Source: Duganella margarita (GTDB taxonomy: Bacteria > Pseudomonadota > Gammaproteobacteria > Burkholderiales > Burkholderiaceae_D). Taken from it: a stretch of 64,000 bases of DNA. The notes under the pieces were generated by a model, which was not told the origin of the DNA, made no database searches, and saw only the letters and a program-made list of their open reading frames with translations. Numbering within the stretch: the stretch's first letter is position 1; the number at the start of each line of letters is the position of its first letter. The position numbers and the translations under genes were made by a program. The DNA is taken from contig NZ_WWCS01000004.1 in the NCBI RefSeq assembly GCF_009857535.1, positions 310,001 through 374,000 on the forward strand. Reading direction: 5' to 3'. This document shows positions 1 to 9,114 of the stretch, one piece after another.

Positions 1-1369
<1,369 letters not shown>

Positions 1370-1405
1370 TCATTCACCCGCTGAGCGCGTAACCCTGCGG
1401 CGACC

Positions 1406-1897
1406 TCAATCTGGCTGATAGCGGTCACTGGAAGATGACCATTCAGGTCTTTTTTCAGTCGGCACCGTGGCTTGGTCGAAGCTCTCCAGTAGCTTCAGCG
1501 TGGCGCTGTCGTAGAGGTTTTCACGGCCTGCGAAGTGGCTGCCGCCGCAGTCGATGGCAATCCGGCTGCCGCCTTTCCAGAACCAGAAATCACGGATGAA
1601 GGGTTCGCACTTGATTGCGCGGGCCTTGCCATCGCGGTACAGACGCACCTCATTGGCACCGGCTTCGCCCTTGGCGTCAGCGCGCGCCATCACCAGCCAG
1701 GCGGCACTGTTGCCATCCGGGGCCAGTTGCGGATTGATGGCGGCGCTCTTGCTAACGATGCGCAGGTCCTTGCCGGCCGCTGTCACCAGATGTACCTGAC
1801 CACCATCGTCGACATACACGTCCTTGAACGCCGCCGCTTCGACATGCAGGCTCAGCGCCAGCGCGCTGGCCGCCAGCGCAATACGAATCCAGACCAT
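1406..1897 (-). CDS. Small exported protein, putative immunity protein of the 3D-domain effector
   Basis: 163 residues with an N-terminal Sec-type signal (hydrophobic IALAASALALSLHVEAAA, residues about 5-23), so it should be periplasmic. The mature part contains a TolB/PD40-like beta-propeller fragment (PQLAPDGNSAAWL) and a second similar stretch (GGSRIAIDCGG). It starts 2 bp after the stop of the 3D-domain gene and is the last gene of the three-gene cassette. I do not recognise a named family. A periplasmic protein directly downstream of a peptidoglycan-targeting effector fits an immunity role, because that is where the toxin would act; this is inference from position and localisation only. 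Confidence 0.6.
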   Translation of the reverse strand: MVWIRIALAASALALSLHVEAAAFKDVYVDDGGQVHLVTAAGKDLRIVSKSAAINPQLAPDGNSAAWLVMARADAKGEAGANEVRLYRDGKARAIKCEPFIRDFWFWKGGSRIAIDCGGSHFAGRENLYDSATLKLLESFDQATVPTEKRPEWSSSSDRYQPD

Positions 1898-1899
1898 CT

Positions 1900-2823
1900 T
1901 TATTCTCCCAAATACTTGACGCGCCGCTGTGTGCCGTTGACTTCACCCTTGGTCCAGGCCGTGACCACCGCCTTGCCTGCGCCGAGAAAATTATCGATAT
2001 GATAATTCTGGATGGCGCTACCGCGGTCGTCCGCCCAGCGCTCTCCCACGCTTTCGATATGGACCTTGCCTTTTTTCGGAATCACGTGCGGATCGACCGC
2101 AATCGAATGGTTGGCGCTGACCGGATTGAATGAGCCTATCACACCATCGGCATAGGCGAATGTCACGCTCGACTGCGTATTGACGTGGTCCCGATTGCCG
2201 CGCGCATTCCGGTGCCAGCCGCCTTCAAAGGACTGCAGGCGAATGTAGCGGCCGTCCGTACCCTTGCCCGTGCCCTGCATCGGCACGCCAGCCGCGCCGA
2301 AGAGAAAATCTTCCTTATGCTTTTCATCCAGCCCGGTGCCGTCGACCAGGGTACCGGTGAAATCGGCCTCGTCGCACACGTTATAGCCGGTGATCTTGAA
2401 TTTTTCCTCGTACCAGGCTTCTTTGAAAGTGACCTTGAACTCGGCCAGCGTGACGCCTTGGGTAGTGGTAGTGATCACCGCCTCGCCTTTTTCACGGGTC
2501 TCGATGGTAAACACCAGCTCGCCATTGTCGTCGGTCTTCGGCGGCACGGTCAGCTTGTCGCCAGGACGGCTCGATTTCAGTGCCAGCACATGTCCTGGCG
2601 CCGGCTTGCCGCCGGCACGCTGAACCAGCCGGGCTTTTAACTTGAGGTGATACAGAACTTTGTTATTCAGGGTACGCGACGCCTTTTGAATGGTCGGCAG
2701 GCTGTCGCCCAGTTCATTGGGCACAATGGTGATCGTGCACAACAGGTCATCGACCTGCACCTGGACCAGCGAGCTGGTAACGGAATTGGTGACGGCAGTG
2801 CCCACCAGCAGGAATTCGGCCAT
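1900..2823 (-). CDS. 3D (Asp-Asp-Asp) domain protein, putative type VI peptidoglycan-degrading effector
   Basis: 307 residues, no signal peptide. The C-terminal ~70 residues form a 3D domain as in MltA-type lytic transglycosylases: SIAVDPHVIP (Asp about 244), the ADDRGSAIQ stretch (Asp 265/266) and YHIDNFLGAGKA (Asp about 277), giving the three acidic residues of the fold. The N-terminal half has an Ig-like stretch (VPPKTDDNGELVFTIETREKG, about residues 95-115) and a linker with FKITGYNVCDEADFTGT. Lack of a signal peptide combined with an envelope-directed enzyme domain, a PAAR gene 2 bp upstream and an exported protein 2 bp downstream suggests delivery by a type VI system. MltA-like enzymes cleave the MurNAc-GlcNAc bond; activity here is inferred. 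Confidence 0.72.
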   Translation of the reverse strand: MAEFLLVGTAVTNSVTSSLVQVQVDDLLCTITIVPNELGDSLPTIQKASRTLNNKVLYHLKLKARLVQRAGGKPAPGHVLALKSSRPGDKLTVPPKTDDNGELVFTIETREKGEAVITTTTQGVTLAEFKVTFKEAWYEEKFKITGYNVCDEADFTGTLVDGTGLDEKHKEDFLFGAAGVPMQGTGKGTDGRYIRLQSFEGGWHRNARGNRDHVNTQSSVTFAYADGVIGSFNPVSANHSIAVDPHVIPKKGKVHIESVGERWADDRGSAIQNYHIDNFLGAGKAVVTAWTKGEVNGTQRRVKYLGE

Positions 2824-2825
2824 AG

Positions 2826-3371
2826 TCAGCTCTTCAGATAAATCTGTAATTGTTCGGCGGCCGCCGTCTTGATGCGTTGGGTCTTGCCACTGGCGTCGGT
2901 GACCCCCTCCACCTCCTGACCGCTGGCAGCCACGATTTTATAGGCGGCGTTGGCCAGCGGCTTGCCCTGCCTGTCGACCAGCTGGAATTGCTCATCGAAG
3001 GCACTGGCTGCCAGCGCGGCGGCAGCTGCAACGGCGGCCGCGCTGGCAGCTGCAGCCGCTGCGGCGCTCCCTGCAGCTGCCTCGGCTGGCGCAGCGCCAC
3101 CTCCGGCCTCCACGGTATCGGTCTGCTGACTGGCGATCAGCACCGCGCCGCAGGATGTTTTCATGCCGTCAACGGCGATATTCCGCCCCATCACAAAAAA
3201 ACTCATCACCCCTTCGACAATGGTGTGTGAGCCTGAGCACTTGGGACAGCTGACTTTATGACCAATACCCGCGACGGGCTTGCCCATACAGATAGTGTCC
3301 TGGTAGCCCTCCAGCACCGTACCATTGTGCGATGTTTTGTCGCCTAACCGGATGATCGCTTTCTCGCCCAC
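2826..3371 (-). CDS. PAAR-domain protein with transthyretin-like C-terminal extension
   Basis: PAAR proteins sharpen the VgrG spike of type VI secretion systems and carry or recruit effectors. Residues 1-88 hold the PAAR repeats, starting IIRLGDKTSHNG, with IGHKVSCPKCSG and MKTSCGAVLIASQQT and several His/Cys that can bind metal. An Ala-rich linker (about 95-124) leads to a ~55-residue beta-rich tail (FQLVDRQGKPLANAAYKI...VTDASGKTQRI) resembling transthyretin/carboxypeptidase-regulatory folds, often used as effector adaptors. I chose GTG at 3371, preceded by AGGGCG; a TTG at 3386 would add five residues. No VgrG, Hcp or apparatus gene is in the window, so this is an orphan tip cassette. Confidence 0.8.
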   Translation of the reverse strand: MGEKAIIRLGDKTSHNGTVLEGYQDTICMGKPVAGIGHKVSCPKCSGSHTIVEGVMSFFVMGRNIAVDGMKTSCGAVLIASQQTDTVEAGGGAAPAEAAAGSAAAAAAASAAAVAAAAALAASAFDEQFQLVDRQGKPLANAAYKIVAASGQEVEGVTDASGKTQRIKTAAAEQLQIYLKS

Positions 3372-3470
3372 GTTCGCCCTAACCAATATCAGTAAAAAAT
3401 AAACATTATTTCCAGCTTACATCATCGGAGAAAAGGGCTGTGCACTATTCGTGCGTGGCATACTATCTGG

Positions 3471-4250
3471 ATGGACTACCGAGAATATCCACCGCACCCT
3501 GCCTTAGCCGCGTATGTAGACTGCGTGTGGACGGCGCTGGCGCCGGCGGCGGCGCATACGCATCGGGTGTTGCCGGATAATTGTGTGGATATTCTTTGGC
3601 AGGATGGCGGCCAGCAGGGGTTTGCGGTCGGGATGATGTCCTCGTCCATTCTGGTTCCCAGCGCGCGGCCGGTGCGGACGTTGGCGGTGCGCTTCAAGCC
3701 GGGGATGGCGGGATTGTTTCTGGCGGCGCCGCTGCACGCGCTGACCGATCAGCGGGCGGATATCGATTTGCTGTGGGGACGCAGCGATGCCCACCGGCTG
3801 GCCGATGCGCTATGGACCAGTGACGCGCCTGAACGGGCGCGGCTGGCCATCATCGAGCGCGAGCTGTTGCGGCGGCTGCGCGCCGCCGACGTGAATGCGT
3901 CAGGCGCGGCGACGGGCGGCCTGGCGCTGGTGCAGCGGGCGCTGGCAACGCTGGAGGGCAGTGGCGATGTGCGCGTTGAGCAGGCGGCAGCCGGGCTGGG
4001 CGTGTCGCGCCAGCATCTGGCGGCACAGTTCCGTCAGCATGTCGGCCTGTCGCCCAAGCTGTTTGCGCGGATTTGCCGCTTTCGCCAGGCCACGGCTGCG
4101 ATCAAGACTGCACGCGGCGCGGCGCCGGACTGGGCGCAACTGGCGCTGGACTGCGGTTACTTCGACCAGTCGCACCTGATTCACGATTTCCAGGAATTCG
4201 CCGGGAGCGCGCCCGAGCGTTTCCATTTTTCCAATCAAACCGCTGCCTGA
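3471..4250 (+). CDS. AraC-family transcriptional regulator
   Basis: 259 residues. The N-terminal ~150 residues match the sensor region seen in AraC proteins starting with a YREYPPHPALAAYVDCVW motif and containing RVLPDNCVDILW and RTLAVRFKPG. The C-terminal ~95 residues hold two helix-turn-helix units: VEQAAAGLGVSRQHLAAQFRQHVG and LALDCGYFDQSHLIHDFQEFAG, the second being the conserved AraC signature. It lies 42 bp upstream of a VOC protein on the same strand, and this AraC-plus-glyoxalase pairing is common, so it probably controls that gene. Inducer unknown. Confidence 0.88.
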   Translation: MDYREYPPHPALAAYVDCVWTALAPAAAHTHRVLPDNCVDILWQDGGQQGFAVGMMSSSILVPSARPVRTLAVRFKPGMAGLFLAAPLHALTDQRADIDLLWGRSDAHRLADALWTSDAPERARLAIIERELLRRLRAADVNASGAATGGLALVQRALATLEGSGDVRVEQAAAGLGVSRQHLAAQFRQHVGLSPKLFARICRFRQATAAIKTARGAAPDWAQLALDCGYFDQSHLIHDFQEFAGSAPERFHFSNQTAA

Positions 4251-4292
4251 TGTGCCAAGATGGTGTTTTCACCAACTTTGCAGGAGACACTC

Positions 4293-4658
4293 ATGATCAA
4301 TGGATTGCGTACAGTAGCTTATCCGGTTAAAGACCTGGCCGCCGCCAAGGAGTGGTACACCAAGGTGTTCGGCGCCGCGCCGTATTTCGACCAGCCGTTC
4401 TACGTCGGCTTCAGCATCGGCGGCTTTGAACTGGGCCTGATCCCGGACGGTACACCCGGCACCACCGGCAGCACGGTCTACTGGGGCGTCGATGACATCG
4501 AGGCGGAAGTCGCCCGCATCACCGCGCTGGGCGCCAACATCCACGGCGCCATCCAGGATGTCGGCGAGAGCATCAAAACGGTGGAACTGGCCGACCCGTT
4601 CGGCAATGTGCTGGGGTTGATCTACAACCCCCACTTCGATTTGAAAGCGGTGCGCTAG
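4293..4658 (+). CDS. VOC-family (glyoxalase/bleomycin resistance-like) protein
   Basis: 121 residues covering a single vicinal-oxygen-chelate domain: MINGLRTVAYPVKDLAAAKEWYTKVFG at the start and ADPFGNVLGLIYNP at the end, the usual two beta-alpha-beta-beta-beta halves. The family includes glyoxalase I, dioxygenases and drug-binding proteins; the substrate cannot be named from sequence. The start at 4293 is preceded by CAGGAGACACTC, a good ribosome site; an in-frame upstream start at 4260 would add residues not typical of the fold. Likely co-transcribed with, or controlled by, the AraC regulator just upstream. Confidence 0.85.
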   Translation: MINGLRTVAYPVKDLAAAKEWYTKVFGAAPYFDQPFYVGFSIGGFELGLIPDGTPGTTGSTVYWGVDDIEAEVARITALGANIHGAIQDVGESIKTVELADPFGNVLGLIYNPHFDLKAVR

Positions 4659-4702
4659 CGATTGTGGGAAAATACTGCCTCTGCAAATAAAGAGGCCATC
4701 CC

Positions 4703-5542
4703 ATGTCCCGCCGTAACGCCAATCTCATCAAAACGCCTGAGCAAATGGTCCAGGCCCGCGTCGCCGCCCAACTGGCGGCCGACGTGCTGACCATGATCGC
4801 CCCCCACGTCAAGCCAGGCGTGACCACGGCCTACCTCGACCAGCTGTGCAACGACTACATCGTCAACGTGCAGCAGGCGATTCCGGCCAACGTCGGCTAC
4901 GGCGGCTTCCCGGCCACCGTGTGCAGTTCGGTCAACCACGTGGTGTGCCACGGCATTCCGTCGGCCGAACAGGTGCTGAAGGATGGCGACATCATCAACA
5001 TCGACGTCGCCGTCATCAAGGATGGCTGGCACGGCGACACCAGTCGCATGTACTACGTCGGCGAACCGTCCAAGCCAACCCGCAAGCTGGTGGAGACCAC
5101 CTACGCCGCCATGTGGGCCGGCATCCGCGCCGTCAAGCCGAAGGCGACGCTGGGCGATGTCGGCTTTGCGATCCAGACCGTGGCCGAAAAGGCCGGCTAC
5201 AGCGTGGTGCTGGATTACTGCGGCCACGGCATCGGCATGGTCTACCACGAAGACCCGCAGGTGACGCACTACGGCCGTCCCGGCCAGGGCATGGTGCTCA
5301 AGCCAGGCATGCTGTTCACCATCGAGCCGATGATCAATGCCGGCAGGGCGGCGACGAAGGAATTGAGCGACGGCTGGACCGTCGAGACGCGCGACAAATC
5401 GCTGTCGGCGCAATGGGAACACATGGTGCACGTGACCGAAACCGGCTTCGAGGTGCTGACGCTGGCGCCGGGCGAAACCGGCGCCAGGTCGCAGATCCCG
5501 AACGCCGTGCCGGCCGGCGCGGCGCCTGCTAGCGCAGCGTAA
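4703..5542 (+). CDS. map: Type I methionine aminopeptidase
   Basis: 279 residues. Removes the initiator Met from new proteins in the cytoplasm. The five metal ligands of the pita-bread fold are visible: NIDVAV, HGDTSRMYY, CGHGIGMVYHED, FTIEPMIN and SAQWEHMVHV. The C-terminal ~25 residues (Pro/Ala/Gly-rich, ending GAAPASAA) extend beyond the usual end of the enzyme. An AGAGG sequence sits 5-10 bp before the ATG. The gene is not next to rpsB-tsf, where the housekeeping map usually lies, so this may be a second copy. Its 3' end overlaps the convergent barstar gene by 14 bp. Confidence 0.93.
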   Translation: MSRRNANLIKTPEQMVQARVAAQLAADVLTMIAPHVKPGVTTAYLDQLCNDYIVNVQQAIPANVGYGGFPATVCSSVNHVVCHGIPSAEQVLKDGDIINIDVAVIKDGWHGDTSRMYYVGEPSKPTRKLVETTYAAMWAGIRAVKPKATLGDVGFAIQTVAEKAGYSVVLDYCGHGIGMVYHEDPQVTHYGRPGQGMVLKPGMLFTIEPMINAGRAATKELSDGWTVETRDKSLSAQWEHMVHVTETGFEVLTLAPGETGARSQIPNAVPAGAAPASAA

Positions 5543-5855
5543 GTTTCATGGCCGGCTTCTCGCCGTAGTCTTCATAGCGCTCGTTGAGGCCGGCCACGCA
5601 GTACGTCAATTCTTCCAGAATATCGGGCACGGCGGCCTGCATGGCCGGCGCGTCCTTGATGACGATTTCCAGCACTTCATTCGGCTTCAGGCGGAACTTG
5701 CTCATGCCGTCTTCATCGCGCAGATAGCTCAGGCAATCGACCCACGCATCCATGGTGTTGCCATAGGTGTCGGGAAAGCCCATCGCGGCCTTGCAGGCGG
5801 CGTGGAAGCTGGGGAAATCGGTGATGGCTGCGCCATTCAGTTCTGCGGTTGCCAT
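5529..5855 (-). CDS. Barstar-family protein
   Basis: 108 residues matching the barstar (ribonuclease inhibitor) fold: NGAAITDFPSFHAACKAAMGFPDTYGNTMDAWVDCLSYL is the classic beta1-helix region, with the Tyr-Gly-x-x-x-Asp-Ala-x-Asp core. Barstar proteins block barnase-type RNases. It is the last gene of the bamE-dapB-exbB-exbD chain; its ATG shares one base with the exbD stop (TAATG), so it is almost certainly translationally coupled. No barnase-like RNase gene is nearby, so the partner is unknown. The stop codon lies inside the 3' end of the opposing map gene. Confidence 0.85.
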   Translation of the reverse strand: MATAELNGAAITDFPSFHAACKAAMGFPDTYGNTMDAWVDCLSYLRDEDGMSKFRLKPNEVLEIVIKDAPAMQAAVPDILEELTYCVAGLNERYEDYGEKPAMKLTLR

Positions 5856-6280
5856 TATTTTTTCTCCTTGGGATCGGTAACGAAGCCCAATTTCGTTAGT
5901 CCATTGCTCTGCGCGGCGGCCATCACCTGCGCCACGATTTCGTAGCGGGTGTCCTTGTCGGCGCGCAGTTGCAGTTCCGGTTGCGGGTCCAGCCTGGCCG
6001 CAGCGACAAAGCGCGCGTCCAGCGCGGCCTGGTCGACCGGATCGTTATTCCAGAATATCTTGCCCTTGCCGTCGATCGACAGCGTGACCGTGGCGGCCGG
6101 CGCCGACGGCGTGGCCGGCGCTTGCGCCTTCGGCAGTTCCAGCTGCACCGATCCGGTGAACATCGGCGCGGCCAGAATGAAAATCACCAGCAGGACCAGC
6201 ATCACGTCCACCATCGGCGTGACGTTGATGTCAGCCATCGGGCCCGGATTGCGATGATGGTTGAAGGAGCCGAAGGCCAT
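5855..6280 (-). CDS. exbD: ExbD/TolR-family biopolymer transport protein
   Basis: 141 residues. One transmembrane helix near residues 21-43 (MADINVTPMVDVMLVLLVIFILAAPMF) carries the essential Asp of the proton path in TPMVDVMLV; the rest is a periplasmic domain ending LTKLGFVTDPKEKK. With ExbB it forms the inner-membrane motor that energises TonB or TolA. It begins 16 bp after exbB on the same strand. TonB is not in this operon, but a tonB gene is present at 34.4 kb next to bfd. TolR is the alternative, though no tolA, tolB or pal gene is present here. Confidence 0.88.
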   Translation of the reverse strand: MAFGSFNHHRNPGPMADINVTPMVDVMLVLLVIFILAAPMFTGSVQLELPKAQAPATPSAPAATVTLSIDGKGKIFWNNDPVDQAALDARFVAAARLDPQPELQLRADKDTRYEIVAQVMAAAQSNGLTKLGFVTDPKEKK

Positions 6281-6296
6281 GAGCTTATTGGGTGAC

Positions 6297-6962
6297 TTAC
6301 TTCGTTAAGTAGGCGTGCAGGTCGTGCGCAAACGCGTCCAGCTCGGCCAGCGTCAAACGGTTGACGCGGTTGAAGCCGTTGTACGCCAGCACGGCGGGAA
6401 TCGCCACCGTCAGGCCGATCGCGGTCATCACCAGCGCCTCGCCCACCGGGCCGGCCACTTTATCGATCTGCACCGAACCATGCGACGACACATTGGCCAG
6501 CGCATGGTAAATCCCCCACACCGTGCCCAGCAGGCCGACAAACGGCGCCGTGGCGCCAATCGACGCCAGCAGCGTCAAACCGCCTTCCAGCCGGTTGGTC
6601 GAGCGCTGGATGGCGCCGCGCAGCACCCGCGTGACTTGCGCCGCACGGTCCATCTCGCCGCCCAGCGACGGCCGGTCCGGTGCGCGCAGTTGCGTCGCGC
6701 CCTGCTCGGCCAGCGGCAGGAAAATCTTTTCGGGATCGGCCAGCGTCAATGCGGACACGCCATCCTGCATGGTCGGCGCATCCCAGAAGCGCTGCACCGC
6801 CGGCGCGCTGCGGCGGATGCGGTAGGCGGCGTAGGCCTTGGCCAGAATGAAGAACCAGCTGACCAGCGACATCGCCAGCAGCACAAACGCCACCGCGTGG
6901 CTGATGGCGTCGCCCTGCTCCCAGAAGCGGGACAGGGTGAATTGGCTGGCGGCCGGATTCAT
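6297..6962 (-). CDS. exbB: ExbB/TolQ-family proton channel protein
   Basis: 221 residues starting [18 protein letters not shown] at 6962. Three transmembrane segments: about residues 20-42 ([20 protein letters not shown]), about 125-147 ([23 protein letters not shown]) and about 170-190 ([20 protein letters not shown]). The [16 protein letters not shown] motif is the MotA/TolQ/ExbB proton-channel signature. The ATG overlaps the dapB stop (ATGA), so it is coupled to dapB. Upstream in-frame sequence to 7217 is the shadow of dapB and is not part of the protein. It pairs with exbD downstream. Confidence 0.9.
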   Translation of the reverse strand: MNPAASQFTLSRFWEQGDAISHAVAFVLLAMSLVSWFFILAKAYAAYRIRRSAPAVQRFWDAPTMQDGVSALTLADPEKIFLPLAEQGATQLRAPDRPSLGGEMDRAAQVTRVLRGAIQRSTNRLEGGLTLLASIGATAPFVGLLGTVWGIYHALANVSSHGSVQIDKVAGPVGEALVMTAIGLTVAIPAVLAYNGFNRVNRLTLAELDAFAHDLHAYLTK

Positions 6963-7765
6963 TGGTCTTTCAGGCCCAGCACATCGTACATATCGAACAG
7001 GCCGGTCGGCTTGTCGGCCAGGTAGCGGCAGGCGCGCAGCGCGCCGTGCGCGTAGGTCACGCGGCTGCTGGACTTGTGGCTGATTTCGATGCGTTCGCCG
7101 ATGCCGGCGAACAGCACGGTATGGTCGCCGACGATGTCGCCGCCGCGAATGGTGGCGAAGCCGATCGACGAGGGATCGCGCTCGCCGGTCACGCCTTCGC
7201 GCGCGTAGACGGCGCATTCGTTCAGGTCGCGGCCCAGCGCATCGGCGATCACCTCGCCCATTTTCAGCGCGGTGCCGGATGGCGCATCGACTTTAAAGCG
7301 GTGGTGGGCTTCGACGATTTCGATGTCGTAGCCGGTCGACAGCGCCTTGGCGGCCTGCTCCAGCAGCTTCATGGTGACGTTGACGCCGACCGAGAAGTTA
7401 GGCGCGAACACGATGGCGGTTTTTTTGGCCGCTGCGGCAATCGCCGCCTTGCCGGCGTCGTCGAAACCGGTGGTGCCGATCACAAGCTTGATGCCGTGCT
7501 CGGCGCAGTAGTTCAGATGCGCCAGCGTGGCTTCCGGCCGGGTGAAGTCGATCAGGAATTGCGCGCCAGCCAGGCCCTTGTCGAACGCCGATTCCACCGC
7601 CACGCCGGCCGGCGTGCCAAGGAAGGCGGCGGCGTCGGCCTGTTCGTTGCCGGCCCGGTCCAGCGCGCCGGACAGGCGGGCGTCGTCGGCGTTCTGCACG
7701 GCTTCGATCAAAATACGGCCCATGCGGCCGCCGGCGCCGGCAATGGCGATGTTCATCTGGGTCAT
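6959..7765 (-). CDS. dapB: 4-hydroxy-tetrahydrodipicolinate reductase
   Basis: 268 residues. Catalyses the NAD(P)H-dependent reduction step in the diaminopimelate/lysine pathway. N-terminal Rossmann motif [20 protein letters not shown], and the catalytic/substrate loop [20 protein letters not shown] near residue 155-175. The start MTQMNIA at 7765 is chosen because AAGGAT lies 6 bp upstream; a start at 7798 would read through the end of bamE. It sits between bamE and exbB on one strand with a 13-bp gap and a 4-bp overlap, respectively, so all are likely one transcript. Confidence 0.96.
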   Translation of the reverse strand: MTQMNIAIAGAGGRMGRILIEAVQNADDARLSGALDRAGNEQADAAAFLGTPAGVAVESAFDKGLAGAQFLIDFTRPEATLAHLNYCAEHGIKLVIGTTGFDDAGKAAIAAAAKKTAIVFAPNFSVGVNVTMKLLEQAAKALSTGYDIEIVEAHHRFKVDAPSGTALKMGEVIADALGRDLNECAVYAREGVTGERDPSSIGFATIRGGDIVGDHTVLFAGIGERIEISHKSSSRVTYAHGALRACRYLADKPTGLFDMYDVLGLKDQ

Positions 7766-7778
7766 GCTCAAATCCTTG

Positions 7779-8423
7779 TTATTTCTTGTCGTTGCCAATC
7801 GTCACGCCCACTGGCGCCGCAGCGGCCGGATTGTCGGTGCCGGACGGCAGCGGTGCGGCCGGCGCCGGCTTGGCCAGCGCGGCTTCGTCAGCCGCTTCCT
7901 TCTTGGCGCTGCGCACCGGACCGGCGATGCGGGCGATGTATTCTTTTTCGGTCGGCAGGTTGCCGCCTTCCCAGCGCGCGACCTTGTTGTCCTTGTCGAA
8001 GAACACGATCACGCGGCTGGTGGTCACTTCGCCATTGCCGCGCGCCAGGCGGAAAGCGTAGTCCCAGCGGTTGCCGTGGAACGGGTCGGTCAGCAGCGCG
8101 GTGCCGAAGATGAAGCGGACCTGGTCCTGCGTCATGCCGACTTTCAACTGCGACAACATTTCTTCCGACACAAAGTTACCCTGCTGGATATCCGGGCGGT
8201 ACGGGGAGAAGAACCACATGAAGCGTTGCAGCTTGGTGGTAGTGGTGGTTTGCGCGCCTTTGCTGGCGTCCAGCGTCGGGGCGGCGTCTTGAACCTCGGT
8301 GGATTTCTCGCCCAGGGTGGTTTTGGTCGCGCAGCCGCCCAGCGCCAGCGCCACGCATGCCGCGCTGGCGATAGGAGTGAAACGGTGCAACAAAGACTGC
8401 GAAAAAGCCTGGGTGACGCGCAT
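7779..8423 (-). CDS. bamE: Outer membrane protein assembly factor BamE (SmpA/OmlA lipoprotein)
   Basis: 214 residues, longer than E. coli BamE. Lipobox LALGGC gives a lipoprotein with the Cys near residue 31; the SmpA/OmlA domain follows ([48 protein letters not shown]). The C-terminal ~50 residues are an Ala/Pro-rich tail ([19 protein letters not shown]). BamE is part of the BAM complex that inserts beta-barrel proteins in the outer membrane. ATG at 8423 is preceded by GAGGACATTT; a TTG at 8435 would be poorer. It is divergent from fur, a conserved arrangement in betaproteobacteria. Confidence 0.93.
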   Translation of the reverse strand: MRVTQAFSQSLLHRFTPIASAACVALALGGCATKTTLGEKSTEVQDAAPTLDASKGAQTTTTTKLQRFMWFFSPYRPDIQQGNFVSEEMLSQLKVGMTQDQVRFIFGTALLTDPFHGNRWDYAFRLARGNGEVTTSRVIVFFDKDNKVARWEGGNLPTEKEYIARIAGPVRSAKKEAADEAALAKPAPAAPLPSGTDNPAAAAPVGVTIGNDKK

Positions 8424-8605
8424 AAATGTCCTCAATCTGGTCGAGCGTAAGTGCCGAAAAACGCTATATCATAAAGCACTCGCTGCGGGATGGGGCATTA
8501 TCCGCCAAAACAAGTGCAAATCTTTGTAAATGCAAAATTCCGGACAGCCCCGGAGTGCGTTAAACTAGCGCCTAGCTATCGCCAACCACATTAAGAGTCT
8601 CGACC

Positions 8606-9037
8606 ATGGGTAACAATCCGACCGATCTGAAGGCCAGCGGCCTCAAAGCCACGCTGCCCCGCATCAAAATCCTGGATATTTTCCAGAATAGCGAAGTGCG
8701 CCACCTGACCGCCGAGGATGTCTACAAGATCCTGCTGGCCGACAATATGGATGTGGGCCTGGCCACCGTGTACCGCGTGCTGACCCAATTCGAGCAGGCA
8801 GGCTTGCTCAACCGCAACCACTTTGAAAGCGGCAAGGCGATTTTTGAGCTGAACGCCGGTTCGCACCACGATCACCTGGTGTGCCTGGACTGCGGCCACG
8901 TGGAAGAGTTTTACGACGAGGCGATTGAAGAGCGCCAGCACGCCATCGCCGATGAGCGCGGCTTCAAGATCGCCGAGCACGCGCTGGCGATCTACGGCAA
9001 CTGCACCAAGACCGCCTGCCCGCACCGCCCAGCCTGA
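8606..9037 (+). CDS. fur: Ferric uptake regulator Fur
   Basis: 143 residues. Iron-dependent repressor. DNA-binding winged helix in the first ~85 residues (LKATLPRIKILDIFQ...HLTAEDVYKILL...VGLATVYRVLTQFEQAGL). The metal sites show as SHHDHLVCLDCGHVEEF (His cluster and CxxC near 93-96) and NCTKTACPHRPA at the C-terminus. Convergent with hrcA, from which it is separated only by a 72-bp double-hairpin repeat. A likely target is the Fur box at 34.1 kb upstream of bfd/feoA. Confidence 0.97.
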   Translation: MGNNPTDLKASGLKATLPRIKILDIFQNSEVRHLTAEDVYKILLADNMDVGLATVYRVLTQFEQAGLLNRNHFESGKAIFELNAGSHHDHLVCLDCGHVEEFYDEAIEERQHAIADERGFKIAEHALAIYGNCTKTACPHRPA

Positions 9038-9040
9038 TAA

Positions 9041-9112
9041 CGTCATTCCGGCGCACGCCGGAATCTATGCTGAGCGTGCGTTCCATGGATTCCCGCCCGC
9101 GCGGGAATGACG
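9041..9112. repeat. Double-hairpin (BIME/REP-like) repeat, copy 1
   Basis: Two palindromes in mirror orientation fill the gap between fur and hrcA. Hairpin 1 is 9045-9064 (ATTCCGGCG / CGCCGGAAT), hairpin 2 is 9089-9108 (ATTCCCGC / GCGGGAAT, loop CCGC). The outer ends are inverted (CGTCATT ... AATGACG). Two other copies occur at 22643 and 31350. The element starts 3 bp after the fur stop and ends 2 bp before the hrcA stop, so it may also act as a bidirectional terminator. Confidence 0.85.
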
Positions 9113-9114
9113 CG

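Noticed and set aside
1406..3371. Full type VI secretion cluster
   Set aside because: Only the PAAR-effector-immunity type genes are present; leuS and an AraC gene flank them and no tss, vgrG or hcp gene is in the window.
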